A DNA stretch of 64,000 bases, from assembly GCF_000526515.1 (NCBI RefSeq), contig NZ_JAGF01000001.1, forward strand, positions 1,240,001-1,304,000, written 5' to 3'. The translations under genes and the position numbers were made by a program. How positions within the stretch are numbered: the stretch's first letter is position 1; each line of letters begins with the position of its first letter. Below the pieces are notes generated by a model. The model searched no databases. It saw nothing but the letters and a program-made list of their open reading frames with translations, and had not been told where the DNA came from. This document shows, one piece after another, positions 56,901 to 64,000 of this stretch. The DNA comes from Cellulomonas sp. KRMCY2. GTDB taxonomy: Bacteria > Actinomycetota > Actinomycetes > Actinomycetales > Cellulomonadaceae.

Positions 56901-58761
56901 GATCGAGCACCGGGCCCGACGCCGGGGCCTGGTGGCCGACGACGACGCCCTGTTCGACTTCTACGACGAGCGCATCCCGGCCGAGGTCGTCTCGGCGCGG
57001 CACTTCGACACCTGGTGGAAGACCGCGCACCGCACCGAGCCCGACCTGCTGACCTTCACCCTCGGCATGCTCGTGGCCGACGACGTCGCGCTGGTGGACG
57101 AGTCGCAGTTCCCCTCCACCTGGCCGCACGGCGACCTCGACCTCCCGCTGACCTACCAGTTCGACCCGGGCACCGACGCCGACGGCGTGACGGTGCACAT
57201 CCCGTTGCCGGTGCTCAACCGCATCCGGCCGGACGGCTTCGACTGGCTCGTCCCGGGTGTGCACGAGGAGCTCGCCACGGCGCTGATCCGCACGCTGCCC
57301 AAACCGATCCGGGTTCAGCTGGTCCCGGCCCCGGACGTGGCCCGCGACGTCGTCGGCTGGATCCGCGCGCACCTGCCCGCCTGGGCGGACACCGTGCGCG
57401 CCGCCGACATGGCCGGCTCCTTCCATGACGCGTTCGCCGAGGCCGTCCGGGCACTGCGCGGCGTCGAGCTGCCCGACGACGCCTGCGACGACTCCCGCCT
57501 GCCGGCGCACCTGCGGATGACCTTCCGGGTGCACGAGGAGCGCGCCGGTTCGAGCGTGCTGGTCGACGAGGGCTCCGACCTCGTCGCCCTGCAGCGCCGT
57601 CTCGCCGACCGGTCGCAGCAGGCGGTGCGCTCCGCGGTGCGCGACGCCGTCCGGTCCGCGGTCCGCGAGGCCGCCGCCGACGCCGCCCCGCGTGCGCCGT
57701 CGCCGACCGTCGCATCGCCCTCTCCGACGCCGCCGCCGTCAGCACCGTCGGGCGGTCCCGCGCCGGTGGCGACGCCGCCCGCACGCGCGCGCAGCGGGCT
57801 CGTCGAGCAGGCCGGCCTGCGACAGTGGCCGGCGGGGCTTCCCGGCGGGCGGGTCCCCGAGCTCGTCAGCACCGTCGTCGGCGGCCTGACCGTCCAGGGC
57901 TACCCGGCTCTCGTCGTGGAGCCGACGCCCGTGCAGCGCCGCGCGGGCGGTCCCGCACCGGTGGCGCTGCGCGTGCTCGGGGACGTCTCGACCCAGGCGC
58001 GACGGCACGCCGAGGGCGTCCGCGAGCTGCTGCTGACCGAGCTGGCCCTGCCCACCGGGAGGATCACGACGCGCTGGTCGGGCACGCAGTCGCTGACCCT
58101 CGCGGCCAGCCCGTACCCGAGCACAGCGGCCCTGGTCACGGACCTTCAGCGCGCGGCGATCGACGCGCTCCTCGCCGAGCAGGGCCGGGGCGCACCGGGC
58201 CCGACCCCGCACGACCCTGCCTGGGCAGTCGCCGCCCAGATCCGGGACGCAGGCGCCTGGGCGACCCTGCGCGCGGCGGTCCGCGACGGGCTCGAGGATC
58301 GCACCTACCGCGTGGCCGGCGACGTGTCGGCCGTCCTGACGGCGGCGCGTGAGCTCGACGCCGCCGTCCGGGCGACGACGAGCCTCGCCCTGCTCGCCAC
58401 GGTCACGGACGTCCGCGGCCAGCTCGCCCGCCTGGTCCACGACGGCTTCGTCACCGAGGCGGGCGCCGCACGCCTGCCGCACCTGGTCCGCTACCTACGT
58501 GCCGCGCTGCACCGCCTGGCCAAGGCGAAGGAGAACCCGCAGCGGGACGAGGCCCTCGCCTGGCAGGTCCGCGAGGTCGAGGAGGCGTACCAGGACGCCG
58601 TCCGTGCTGCCGGCTCGGGGATGCCCGACCCGATCCGCGACGCCCGCCTCGCCGAGGTGCCGTGGATGCTCGAGGAGCTGCGCGTCGGTCTGTTCGCCCA
58701 GCAGCTGGGCACCGCGGCCCCTGTGTCGCCCAAGCGGATCCGCAGCGCGATCTCGGGCTGA
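53956..58761 (+). CDS. hrpA: HrpA-type ATP-dependent RNA helicase (DEAH box)
   Basis: 1601 residues. Walker A SGETGSGKTTQLPK at 96-109, DEAH in IIDEAHERSLN (about 195), SAT in VVITSATIDS and the motif VI region NQRSGRCGRVADG define a DEAH helicase. The HA2, OB-fold and the long C-terminal region of HrpA follow. An Arg-rich basic N-terminus (1-65) precedes the helicase. An insert between the two RecA halves (about 288-375) is low-complexity and contains three AQRTEPGR repeats (55009-55080). The last ~250 residues are Ala/Pro-rich in parts. It should unwind RNA, with roles in mRNA processing or ribosome rescue. Confidence 0.93.
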   Translation: MSDGPQEQPTPGGRRRRSGSRAPGRSRGPGRTREGDARRTAPDAVPARGTARRTRRADARRAVVVPPITYPEQLPVSARRADIAAAIRDHQVVIVSGETGSGKTTQLPKILLDLGRGRDGQIGHTQPRRIAARTVAERISEEITGGSGALGSIVGYQVRFTDQSSEETLVKVMTDGILLAQIQRDPELLAYDTLIIDEAHERSLNIDFILGYLTRLLPQRPDLKVVITSATIDSQRFARHFAGPPTAAAPDGVPAPVIEVTGRTYPVELRYRPLSPDLPQDDDLGLDDTTTATAAATSAATSGRGATSTSAAQWSEPARHARASGAGRSTTGRNAPQKGRAGARVGGRAEPAQRTEPGRAQRTEPGRAQRTEPGREERDLMTAICEAVDELCGEGPGDILVFLSGEREIRDAEEALRGHLGPRAVGAGHALTPQSIELLPLYSRLSAAEQHRVFESHGSRRVVLATNVAETSLTVPGVRYVIDPGTARISRFSKATKVQRLPIEPISQASANQRSGRCGRVADGIAIRLYSEADLASRPEFTEPEILRTSLASVILQMVAVGVASTPDDVARFPFVEPPDVRSIRDGVQLLTELGALEPLAGGTRLTEVGRALAMLPMDPRLARMIVEGGRRDVAREVMVIAAALSIQDPRERPAEQRPQADQSHARFADPTSDFLSYLNLWHYVRDQQRELSGSAFRRMCRAEHLNYLRLREWQDVVTQLKEMAKPLGITVRPPSARATVSAGPATGTVRRAAPGARALSAEEAAAESAARQASDPGAGRSGHGSDGSGVAGELRLAWDADRIHQALLAGMLSHLGMQEVTEVRVGARGGTVPKTGKPIRKQVRNEYLGARGARFAIFPGSPLSRKPPAWIMAGELVETSRLWARDVARIQPEWAEELAPHLVKRVYSEPAWSTKQGAATAQEKVLLYGVPIVAQRRVLYAKVDPEHARELFIRHALVQGEWTTHHAFFHDNRDLLADAEQIEHRARRRGLVADDDALFDFYDERIPAEVVSARHFDTWWKTAHRTEPDLLTFTLGMLVADDVALVDESQFPSTWPHGDLDLPLTYQFDPGTDADGVTVHIPLPVLNRIRPDGFDWLVPGVHEELATALIRTLPKPIRVQLVPAPDVARDVVGWIRAHLPAWADTVRAADMAGSFHDAFAEAVRALRGVELPDDACDDSRLPAHLRMTFRVHEERAGSSVLVDEGSDLVALQRRLADRSQQAVRSAVRDAVRSAVREAAADAAPRAPSPTVASPSPTPPPSAPSGGPAPVATPPARARSGLVEQAGLRQWPAGLPGGRVPELVSTVVGGLTVQGYPALVVEPTPVQRRAGGPAPVALRVLGDVSTQARRHAEGVRELLLTELALPTGRITTRWSGTQSLTLAASPYPSTAALVTDLQRAAIDALLAEQGRGAPGPTPHDPAWAVAAQIRDAGAWATLRAAVRDGLEDRTYRVAGDVSAVLTAARELDAAVRATTSLALLATVTDVRGQLARLVHDGFVTEAGAARLPHLVRYLRAALHRLAKAKENPQRDEALAWQVREVEEAYQDAVRAAGSGMPDPIRDARLAEVPWMLEELRVGLFAQQLGTAAPVSPKRIRSAISG

Positions 58762-58866
58762 TCGCGGCCGAGGCAGGACGACCGATCATGGAATCGGGAC
58801 AAATCGATCGTGTCCGGCGGGCCGCGACGCGAACGGGGGATCCTGCGGTTCGCGCGGGACTCACCG

Positions 58867-58872
58867 TAGATT
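58867..58872 (+). promoter_or_regulatory. Leaderless-type -10 box for the 72-residue protein
   Basis: TAGATT (58867-58872) lies seven bases before the ATG at 58880. Confidence 0.35.
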
Positions 58873-58879
58873 GGCCCAC

Positions 58880-59098
58880 ATGACCGGACGGATGCCTTCC
58901 TCAGCCCACGACGTCGAGGCCGCGGCAGAGGCTCGTGCCGTCCTCTCGACCTCCCACGCAGCGCCCGTCGTCGAGGTTCTCGGCGCCGTGCACCGCGGCC
59001 TGGAGGCTGTGCTGTCCGACCGCGACGCCACCGCGCGCAGCCCACTGCCGCCGGCCGATCCCACCCAGCTCGCGATCCGCCGCCGCACCGGCCTCTGA
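58880..59098 (+). CDS. Small hypothetical protein
   Basis: 72 residues: a hydrophilic, helical protein with SAHDVEAAAEARAVLSTSHAA and a Pro/Arg-rich end. No family recognised. The ATG follows TAGATT by seven bases, there is no ribosome site, and it ends exactly where the convergent 59099 gene ends (one base apart). Coding character of the third positions is consistent, but a gene this short needs comparison to confirm. Confidence 0.45.
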   Translation: MTGRMPSSAHDVEAAAEARAVLSTSHAAPVVEVLGAVHRGLEAVLSDRDATARSPLPPADPTQLAIRRRTGL

Positions 59099-59938
59099 TC
59101 AGGCCGAGGTCCCGAGGTCACCGAGCGCAGCGACCACGGCCACCCGCAGCTCCGCCGCCGTGACCGGCCGGGCCAGCACCGGGTCGCCGGACCCGAAGCG
59201 CGACTCGAACACCCACGAGCCGGACGGTGCAGAGAACAGCCCGAGCAGCAGCGGCTCCGGGTTGTCCGGCACGAGCACCGTCAGGTCGCAGCGCAGCAGC
59301 GCCGCCCCGGCCTCGTCGAGCAGCCGGTCGGGCGGCGTCGGGTCACCCGGTTCGATGGTCACGGGCACGGCGTCCCCATGGCCGTCGCCGGCGTCCGGGA
59401 GCACCGCGGTGTCGAGCACGGTCGAGAGCAGGTCCGCCGTCCTGCGCAGGGAGAACCGGTGGAACCCGTCCGCGCTGACGATCTCGACGAGGAGCACGTC
59501 GTCGACCAGGTACACGTAGACGTAGTCCTGGACCACCGCCGCGGTGCGGGCCATCGCGACCACGGCCTGCGCTCCCCGGCGCAAGGTGAGCAGCACGCCG
59601 ACGTCCTGCCGGACCTGGACGTCGACGCCGATCCGCGGATCGGAGCCCGAGCCGCCGCCGGCGGCGGCCTCGGCCCGGTCCTGGGCCAGCCGGGCCCGGG
59701 CGCGGGCCCGCGCAACGGCCGTCGGCGGCTCCACGATGCCCCGGGCCACCAGGCTGCGGTAGGCGGTCTGCAGCAGCGGAGCACGGTCACGGGGTGAGAC
59801 GGCCGACAGGTGGGGCGTCACGGCGACACCCTCGTGGACGGAGAGGACGGCGAGCTCCTCATCGGTCAGGCACTCCAGAAGTGCGGTCTCCGGCACGGCA
59901 GCGCTCTCCCGCACGACGGCGTCGCCGGCGTCGCTCAT
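59099..59938 (-). CDS. EspG-like protein of a type VII secretion-type cluster
   Basis: 279 residues from the ATG at 59938 (59950 is the alternative). Not confidently assigned. An N-terminal helical part (ALLECLTDEELAVLSVHEG, TAYRSLVARGIVEP) is followed by beta-rich segments (VDVQVRQDVGVLLTLRRG, DYVYVYLVDDVLLVEIV, FHRFSLRRTADLLSTVL, WVFESRFGSG). Size and the LVARGIV motif recall EspG chaperones of ESX secretion. It lies 2 bp after the 463-residue WXG-like protein, as expected for a chaperone or partner. That identification is tentative. Confidence 0.5.
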   Translation of the reverse strand: MSDAGDAVVRESAAVPETALLECLTDEELAVLSVHEGVAVTPHLSAVSPRDRAPLLQTAYRSLVARGIVEPPTAVARARARARLAQDRAEAAAGGGSGSDPRIGVDVQVRQDVGVLLTLRRGAQAVVAMARTAAVVQDYVYVYLVDDVLLVEIVSADGFHRFSLRRTADLLSTVLDTAVLPDAGDGHGDAVPVTIEPGDPTPPDRLLDEAGAALLRCDLTVLVPDNPEPLLLGLFSAPSGSWVFESRFGSGDPVLARPVTAAELRVAVVAALGDLGTSA

Positions 59939-59940
59939 GG

Positions 59941-61332
59941 TCACAACCATCCCAGGCTCACGATGTTGAGGGCACCGTCGACGATGTCCTTACCGGTGTC
60001 GGCGACCGCGTCCACGGCCGAGCCGACGGCGTCACCGGCATCAGAGAGCCGGTCACCCGCCCAGCCCCGGGCCGTCGACAGGGCCTGGCCTGCGTCGGAG
60101 ACGCGGTCACCGGCCCAGTCGGCGGCGTCTGAGAACCGGTCTCCGACCCAGCCCGCGGCCCGGCCGGTGAAGTCGGTGATCGCGCCCCAGTTGTCGTACA
60201 CGTAGTTGCCGAGCGACCAGACGCCGTACGCCAGGACGGCGGCACCCGCGATTCCCAGCCCGACCGGCCCCAGGGCGATCAGCCCGGCACTGGATGCCAG
60301 GAGCGCCCCGGCGCCGACGGCGCCGGCGGCACCGGCGACCCGGGTGGTGAGCCCGCGGGAGCCGTCGTACCCGCCGCCGGTCACGACGTCGGCCACGCCG
60401 GTGACGACGGTCAGCGGGAGGAAGGCCCGACCGCCCCACTTCGCCGCAGTGCCGACGAACGGGACGCGGGAGAGCAGGCCTCCGGTGGCGCCGAACCTGA
60501 ACTCGGTCACGGCGGCCTGCCCGGATCGGCCGAGCATGGTGAACCGTGCGAAGGCCGTGGCGTCGGCCGACGCCCCGGTCGCGAAGGCGGCGGCACCGGC
60601 CCAGTTGCGCAGCTGACCGGCTGTCGCCGTGAGGAACGAGACGTAGGCGCGCGACCTGCCGAACAGGGTCCAGGCCTTCTTGAGGCTGTTGACCAGGGCC
60701 CAACCGCCCGCTCCGGCGGCGGCGAGGTCGTCGAGCGCGCTGTCGCTGCCGCGGAGCCGCTCGAGGTAGGCGTCGACGTCCGCGCACACGGAGGCCGGAA
60801 TCGTCACCGACTGGAGTGCCCCGGCTGTCACCTGGTCGGCCTGCACGACGGCGGCCAAGGCGTCGCCGATGACGGTGGCCGTGGCCCTCGCCTGGGTGTT
60901 CAGGCGGGTCTGCTCGGCGTTGCGCTCCTGCAGGGCGGTGGTGTCGCCGGGGGCGGTCATCACCGGCGGGAGTGAGGGGGCCCGGACGGCACCGTCCTCG
61001 GCCACCTGGAAGCCACGGGTCTCGGCGTCGCCGACCACGGCGAGCAGGTGCGACCGCGTGGTCGTGAGCCGCGCACCCCCGTCGGCCAGGGCGGCACGGG
61101 CCACCTCGACGGCGGCGCTGACGTCCCGTCCGGCGGCGACCTCGGTGGCGACCCGGGCGGCAGCGGCATCGGCGGCCGGGCCGGACCATGCGGTGGAGGC
61201 GACGTCCATCGCGGCCTGCAGGGACTGGACCTCATGGTCCAGGTCGGTGCAGGCGGTGCCGAGCCGGTCGGCGGCGACGGTCAGTGCCCCGGTGTCCCAG
61301 CCACGGACCAGGGGGATGGTGATGGTCGCCAT
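59941..61332 (-). CDS. Large WXG-like secreted-type protein with glycine-rich and SDA-repeat C-terminus
   Basis: 463 residues from the ATG at 61332. The N-terminal ~115 residues are predicted helical hairpins with a W-x-G step (AWSGPAADAAAARV near 48-61), like ESX-type substrates. A middle part (about 210-350) has small-residue hydrophobic stretches: GAAGAVGAGALLASSAGLIALGPVGLGIAGAAVLAYGVW. The C-terminus has repeats of GDR(F/V/L)SDA(A/G) (WVGDRFSDAADWAGDRVSDA; GWAGDRLSDAGDAV). It overlaps the upstream gene by one base. It could be a type VII secretion effector or toxin; no catalytic motif is seen. Confidence 0.55.
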   Translation of the reverse strand: MATITIPLVRGWDTGALTVAADRLGTACTDLDHEVQSLQAAMDVASTAWSGPAADAAAARVATEVAAGRDVSAAVEVARAALADGGARLTTTRSHLLAVVGDAETRGFQVAEDGAVRAPSLPPVMTAPGDTTALQERNAEQTRLNTQARATATVIGDALAAVVQADQVTAGALQSVTIPASVCADVDAYLERLRGSDSALDDLAAAGAGGWALVNSLKKAWTLFGRSRAYVSFLTATAGQLRNWAGAAAFATGASADATAFARFTMLGRSGQAAVTEFRFGATGGLLSRVPFVGTAAKWGGRAFLPLTVVTGVADVVTGGGYDGSRGLTTRVAGAAGAVGAGALLASSAGLIALGPVGLGIAGAAVLAYGVWSLGNYVYDNWGAITDFTGRAAGWVGDRFSDAADWAGDRVSDAGQALSTARGWAGDRLSDAGDAVGSAVDAVADTGKDIVDGALNIVSLGWL

Positions 61333-61625
61333 CAGCGGGCCACCATGCGGGCCTGCGTGCGGGCGTCGCCGGCAGCGTAGGACGCGGCGGTCCCACGAGC
61401 GGCGTCGACGAGCGCGTCGGCACGATCACCCAGCACCTGGGTCGCCGCCCCGAGGCGGAGGGCCACTGTCGCGGCGGCGAGCGAGGTGGCCGATCCGGGC
61501 ACCGCCACCTCGACGCCGCCGAGCGGCGAGGCGACGTCCAGGTCCCGCAGGCCCGAGGCGGCCCGCCCGAACTGGGTCCCGAGCTCCTCGAGCACCCCTG
61601 ATCCGACGACGAGCGTCCCGCTCAC
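61332..61625 (-). CDS. Small EsxA/EspC-like protein
   Basis: 97 residues from a GTG with GGGGGA upstream. A helix-turn-helix pattern with LGTQFGRAASGLRDLD and AATVALRLGAATQVLGDRADALVDAARGTAASYAAGD ending YAAGDARTQARMVA, typical of the small helical-hairpin secretion partners (about 100 residues, small residues facing inside). There is no W-x-G here. The 1-bp overlap with the 463-residue gene suggests coexpression as a pair. Assignment is structural, not by close homology. Confidence 0.5.
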   Translation of the reverse strand: MSGTLVVGSGVLEELGTQFGRAASGLRDLDVASPLGGVEVAVPGSATSLAAATVALRLGAATQVLGDRADALVDAARGTAASYAAGDARTQARMVAR

Positions 61626-61701
61626 ACCGTTCCCCCACCTCTCATGCGTGTCATCCGGCTCTCATGCGTGTCACCCGGCCGGTCCCTGCCGGGCCACCGT
61701 C

Positions 61702-62304
61702 TCACGGCAGCTGGCTGAGCCCGCCGCCGCCCGCGCCGATCCCGCCGACGCCGCGGGTCATCGCGTTGGACGTCAGCCGCGCCAGGGGCGAGGTCTTCGG
61801 CGTCCCACCACCCGCCAGGTGCTTGGCCTGCGCTCGCAGCTCACCGGGGACGGCGCCACGGACCTTCGCCGGGACGTGTCGCTCGAGCACCTCGGCAACG
61901 AGGGTCAGGAACGCCGGCTCCTGCGAGGCTTCGACGTAGTCGCTGACCACCAGCAGCTTCAGGTACACGCCACGCGAGGCGGAGCGGACGTCGAGCAGCG
62001 CCTGCGGACCCGACCCGACCAACCGGACCGTCGTGGCGGCACTCAGGGCGACGGTGCGCCGGGCCGTCAGCCACCGGGCGCGCGCCACCGTCCCGGCGAC
62101 CGGGTCGATCCACGCCCGCTGCGAAGCCAGCACAGCGATCGCGAGGAGGACCGCGGGGACGAGCGTGTAGGCGGCCCACCGGTTCTCCGGCTGCGTCACG
62201 GCGAGGTAGACCACCACGGCCACCGTGACCACGGCAGTGCCGACGAGCCAGCGCCTCGCGGTGCGGTTGGCGAGGCCCGGGACGCGTACGGCGTCGTCAC
62301 TCAT
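61702..62304 (-). CDS. Membrane protein heading the type VII-like cluster
   Basis: 200 residues, ATG 62304 with GGAGGGTGAC upstream. Two membrane segments (WLVGTAVVTVAVVVYLAVT and AYTLVPAVLLAIAVLA), then a soluble domain (ARRTVALSAATTVRLVGSGPQALLDV; VYLKLLVVSDYVEASQEPAFLTLVAEVL). The tail is Gly-rich. A PH-like fold on a membrane anchor is possible by pattern. First gene of the cluster; function unknown. Confidence 0.6.
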   Translation of the reverse strand: MSDDAVRVPGLANRTARRWLVGTAVVTVAVVVYLAVTQPENRWAAYTLVPAVLLAIAVLASQRAWIDPVAGTVARARWLTARRTVALSAATTVRLVGSGPQALLDVRSASRGVYLKLLVVSDYVEASQEPAFLTLVAEVLERHVPAKVRGAVPGELRAQAKHLAGGGTPKTSPLARLTSNAMTRGVGGIGAGGGGLSQLP

Positions 62305-62402
62305 GTCACCCTCCGGCGGTCGCGCATCTGCCGTAGGTTACCGGCTGAGCCGATCGTGCCGGCCAGGTGGCGGGCTGACGTCGGCGGACGACGGGAGATC
62401 GG

Positions 62403-62990
62403 ATGGTCATGCCGGACGGTGTGGACGGCCGCTGCTTCGGGGACGGCGTCGCGATCTACGAGGAGTACCACGACGCCGAGTGGGGCCTCCCGGTGCGCGG
62501 CGACCGTGAGCTGTACGAGCGCTTCTGCCTCGAGGCGTTCCAGTCCGGACTCGCCTGGATCACCATCCTGCGCAAGCGGCAGGGCTTCCGGGCGGCCTTC
62601 GCCGACTTCGACCCGGAGGCGGTCGCGCGGTTCACCGAGGACGACGTCACGCGGCTGCTCGGGGACGCCGGCATCGTGCGGAACCGGGCCAAGATCGAGG
62701 CGACGATCACGAACGCGCGCGCCGTGCTCGGGCTGTGGGACACCGACCGGACGCTGACCGACCTGGTGTGGACCCACGCCCCGGCCCGGCGGGTGCGCGT
62801 GCCGCGCGCAGCCACCTTCGCGGACGTGCCGTCGCAGACCGCCGAGTCGCTCGCGCTGGCTCGCGAGCTCAGGTCGGTGGGCTTCCGCTTCGTCGGCCCG
62901 ACGACCGCGTACGCAGCCATGCAGGCCTGCGGTCTCGTCGACGACCACCTCGCGACGTGCCCCGCCGTGGCCGCTGAGCACGGCAGCTGA
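62403..62990 (+). CDS. tag: DNA-3-methyladenine glycosylase I (Tag)
   Basis: 195 residues. EEYHDAEWGLPVRGDRELYERFCLEAFQSGLAWITILRKR is the Tag hallmark, and VGFRFVGPTTAYAAMQACGLVDDHLATCP the C-terminal part. The zinc ligands seen in E. coli Tag correspond here to Cys in RCFGDG, His in YHDAEWG, and His/Cys in VDDHLATC. It removes 3-methyladenine from alkylated DNA. It begins 98 bp after and divergent from the type VII-like cluster. Confidence 0.95.
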   Translation: MVMPDGVDGRCFGDGVAIYEEYHDAEWGLPVRGDRELYERFCLEAFQSGLAWITILRKRQGFRAAFADFDPEAVARFTEDDVTRLLGDAGIVRNRAKIEATITNARAVLGLWDTDRTLTDLVWTHAPARRVRVPRAATFADVPSQTAESLALARELRSVGFRFVGPTTAYAAMQACGLVDDHLATCPAVAAEHGS

Positions 62991-63044
62991 CCTGCGGTCT
63001 CATCCTGCCGGCCGACCCCGTTGTGCGGGTCGTTCGGCAGGTGT

Positions 63045-63056
63045 CAGACTCGAACC
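63045..63056 (+). promoter_or_regulatory. Possible leaderless-type -10 box for the PAS protein
   Basis: CAGACT (63045-63050) lies six bases before the ATG at 63057. A TTG-containing -35 is possible about 18 bases upstream (TTGTGC). Weak because the first base is not T. Confidence 0.3.
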
Positions 63057-64000
63057 ATGAGCAAGGCCCCGCGGGTCCCGGGGCCGGTTACGCACAGGGG
63101 GACGGCCGGCGTGGATCCGTTCCGTGTCCTTGCCGAGCACTCCATGGACATCACGTTCCACACGATCGGCGGGGTGCTCGAGTGGGTCTCACCGACCGTG
63201 GAGGAGACCCTCGGGTGGAAACCTGAGGAGCTGGTCGGCCGGACCACCGTGCACCTGTGGCATCCGGCGGACCGCGCGGGCGCGGTGGCGCTGCTCGATC
63301 AGGTGCACGCCGGTCGACCCGGACGTGCCGTGTTCCGGATCCGGGCCAAGAGCGGCCGCTACGTCGGGATCGAGACGTCGCTGCAGCCGTTCGTCGAGGC
63401 GGACGGCACGGTCGGTGCGGTCGGGTCGATGCGGGACATGACCGCGCAGATCGCGCTGGAGGCGGCCCGCGCGGAGGCCGAGGAGCGGTTCCGGCTCACG
63501 ATGGAGCACGCGCCGATCGGGCTGTGCCTCGTGTCCCCCGAGGGGCGCTTCCTGCTCGTGAACCCCGCCCTGTGCCAGATACTCGGCCGTGACACCCAGC
63601 GACTGCTGTCGTCGACCTGGCAGGAGCTGACGCACCCGGACGACCTGACGGTCGACGCCGGCCTGATCGACGACGTCGCCGCGGGCCGGGTCCAGTCCTA
63701 CCAGCTGCGCAAGCGCTACCTCAGGCCCGACGGGTCGGTCGTGTGGGGCGACCTGTCCGTGGCGTGCGTGCGCGACAACGACGGCGTCCCGCGGTACTTC
63801 ATCTCGCAGATCGTCAACGCGACCGAACGGGTTCGGGCCGAGCAGGCCCTCGCCCGCCGCGAAGCCGACCTGCGAGCGATGGCGGAGGGCTCGGCGGACA
63901 TCCTGGTCCGGACCGGCCCGGACCGGGAGATCAACTACGTCTCGTCCGCGGTCACCAGGGTCCTCGGCTGGGAACCTGCCGAGCTGCTGGGCGCGAGCTC
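63057..64000 (+). CDS. Multi-PAS-domain sensor protein, truncated by the window edge
   Basis: At least 314 residues, open to the end of the window. Three PAS domains are visible: PAS1 (about 20-135, FHTIGGVLEWVSPTVEETLGW ... GAVGSMRDMTAQ), PAS2 (about 142-262, MEHAPIGLCLVSPEGRFLLVN ... YFISQIVNATERV) and the start of PAS3 (about 280 on, DILVRTGPDREINYVSSAV). PAS domains sense ligands or redox, and the likely output is a diguanylate cyclase, phosphodiesterase or histidine kinase beyond the edge. The output domain cannot be seen. Confidence 0.88.
   Translation, partial: MSKAPRVPGPVTHRGTAGVDPFRVLAEHSMDITFHTIGGVLEWVSPTVEETLGWKPEELVGRTTVHLWHPADRAGAVALLDQVHAGRPGRAVFRIRAKSGRYVGIETSLQPFVEADGTVGAVGSMRDMTAQIALEAARAEAEERFRLTMEHAPIGLCLVSPEGRFLLVNPALCQILGRDTQRLLSSTWQELTHPDDLTVDAGLIDDVAAGRVQSYQLRKRYLRPDGSVVWGDLSVACVRDNDGVPRYFISQIVNATERVRAEQALARREADLRAMAEGSADILVRTGPDREINYVSSAVTRVLGWEPAELLGAS

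Overview
The window is very GC-rich and gene-dense, with many GTG starts, many 1-4 bp gene overlaps and a run of leaderless-type promoters. It carries families typical of Actinobacteria: F420/deazaflavin-type DDN reductase, LmeA/DUF2993, Rv0909-type antitoxin, TM0106-type RecB nuclease with helicase, and long HrpA. A Micrococcales organism, probably Cellulomonas-like, fits best. That placement is inference; no rRNA or tRNA gene was seen.

Layout. 1-10.1 kb holds a truncated HAD hydrolase, a lone VapC-type PIN toxin, a Nudix hydrolase, and an ABC-2 exporter operon with its own TetR repressor behind two tandem palindromes. It continues with a flavodoxin-like protein, a DDN-type reductase, an alkaline phosphatase, an S33 peptidase and a PEPCK-like P-loop protein. 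10.1-13.9 kb is a patchy accessory stretch: an IS110-family element with structured flanks, a hypothetical gene, a complete Phd/VapC toxin-antitoxin pair, an alcohol dehydrogenase fragment and a small protein that has a paralogue at 36.7 kb.

13.9-24.6 kb is the centrepiece: an eleven-gene, minus-strand ethanolamine-utilisation (eut) bacterial microcompartment operon. In transcription order it encodes an APC ethanolamine permease, EutN (vertex protein), EutA (reactivase), EutB and EutC (B12-dependent ethanolamine ammonia-lyase), EutL (shell trimer), EutE (acetaldehyde dehydrogenase), EutM (shell hexamer), EutQ, EutJ, a tandem-BMC shell protein and a small EutQ-N-like protein. Ethanolamine enters, is split into ammonia and acetaldehyde inside the shell, and acetaldehyde becomes acetyl-CoA. 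No EutD/PduL, EutG, EutT, EutS, EutK, EutP or regulator gene lies in the cluster. Two 24-bp-spaced direct repeats upstream of the permease are the likely control site.

24.8-37.4 kb holds a second TetR/ABC-2 exporter operon, an NfeD-flotillin pair, membrane and MFS proteins, a split nuclease/helicase system, an NmrA-type reductase divergent from an HxlR regulator, and an orphan MT0933-type antitoxin. 37.4-47.2 kb has deoD, a DUF6544-like protein, an LmeA-like lipoprotein-type protein, sbcCD and an S9 peptidase. 47.3-50.5 kb is a copper-handling operon (membrane protein, CopC, PCuAC lipoprotein, Tat-exported DyP peroxidase). 50.7-58.8 kb has a STAS protein, a YbaK deacylase, a double-UspA protein, an alpha/beta hydrolase and a 1601-residue HrpA helicase. 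59.1-62.3 kb is a four-gene cluster that looks like a type VII secretion substrate unit. Tag glycosylase and a truncated multi-PAS protein close the window.

Window-wide signals: (i) at least nine genes start exactly six bases after a TANNNT box and lack a Shine-Dalgarno sequence, pointing to leaderless mRNAs; (ii) four minus-strand genes have a short tandem repeat (15, 15, 17 or 25 bp) lying across or beside the stop codon; (iii) several proteins carry in-frame short repeats (EutC, HrpA, STAS protein).
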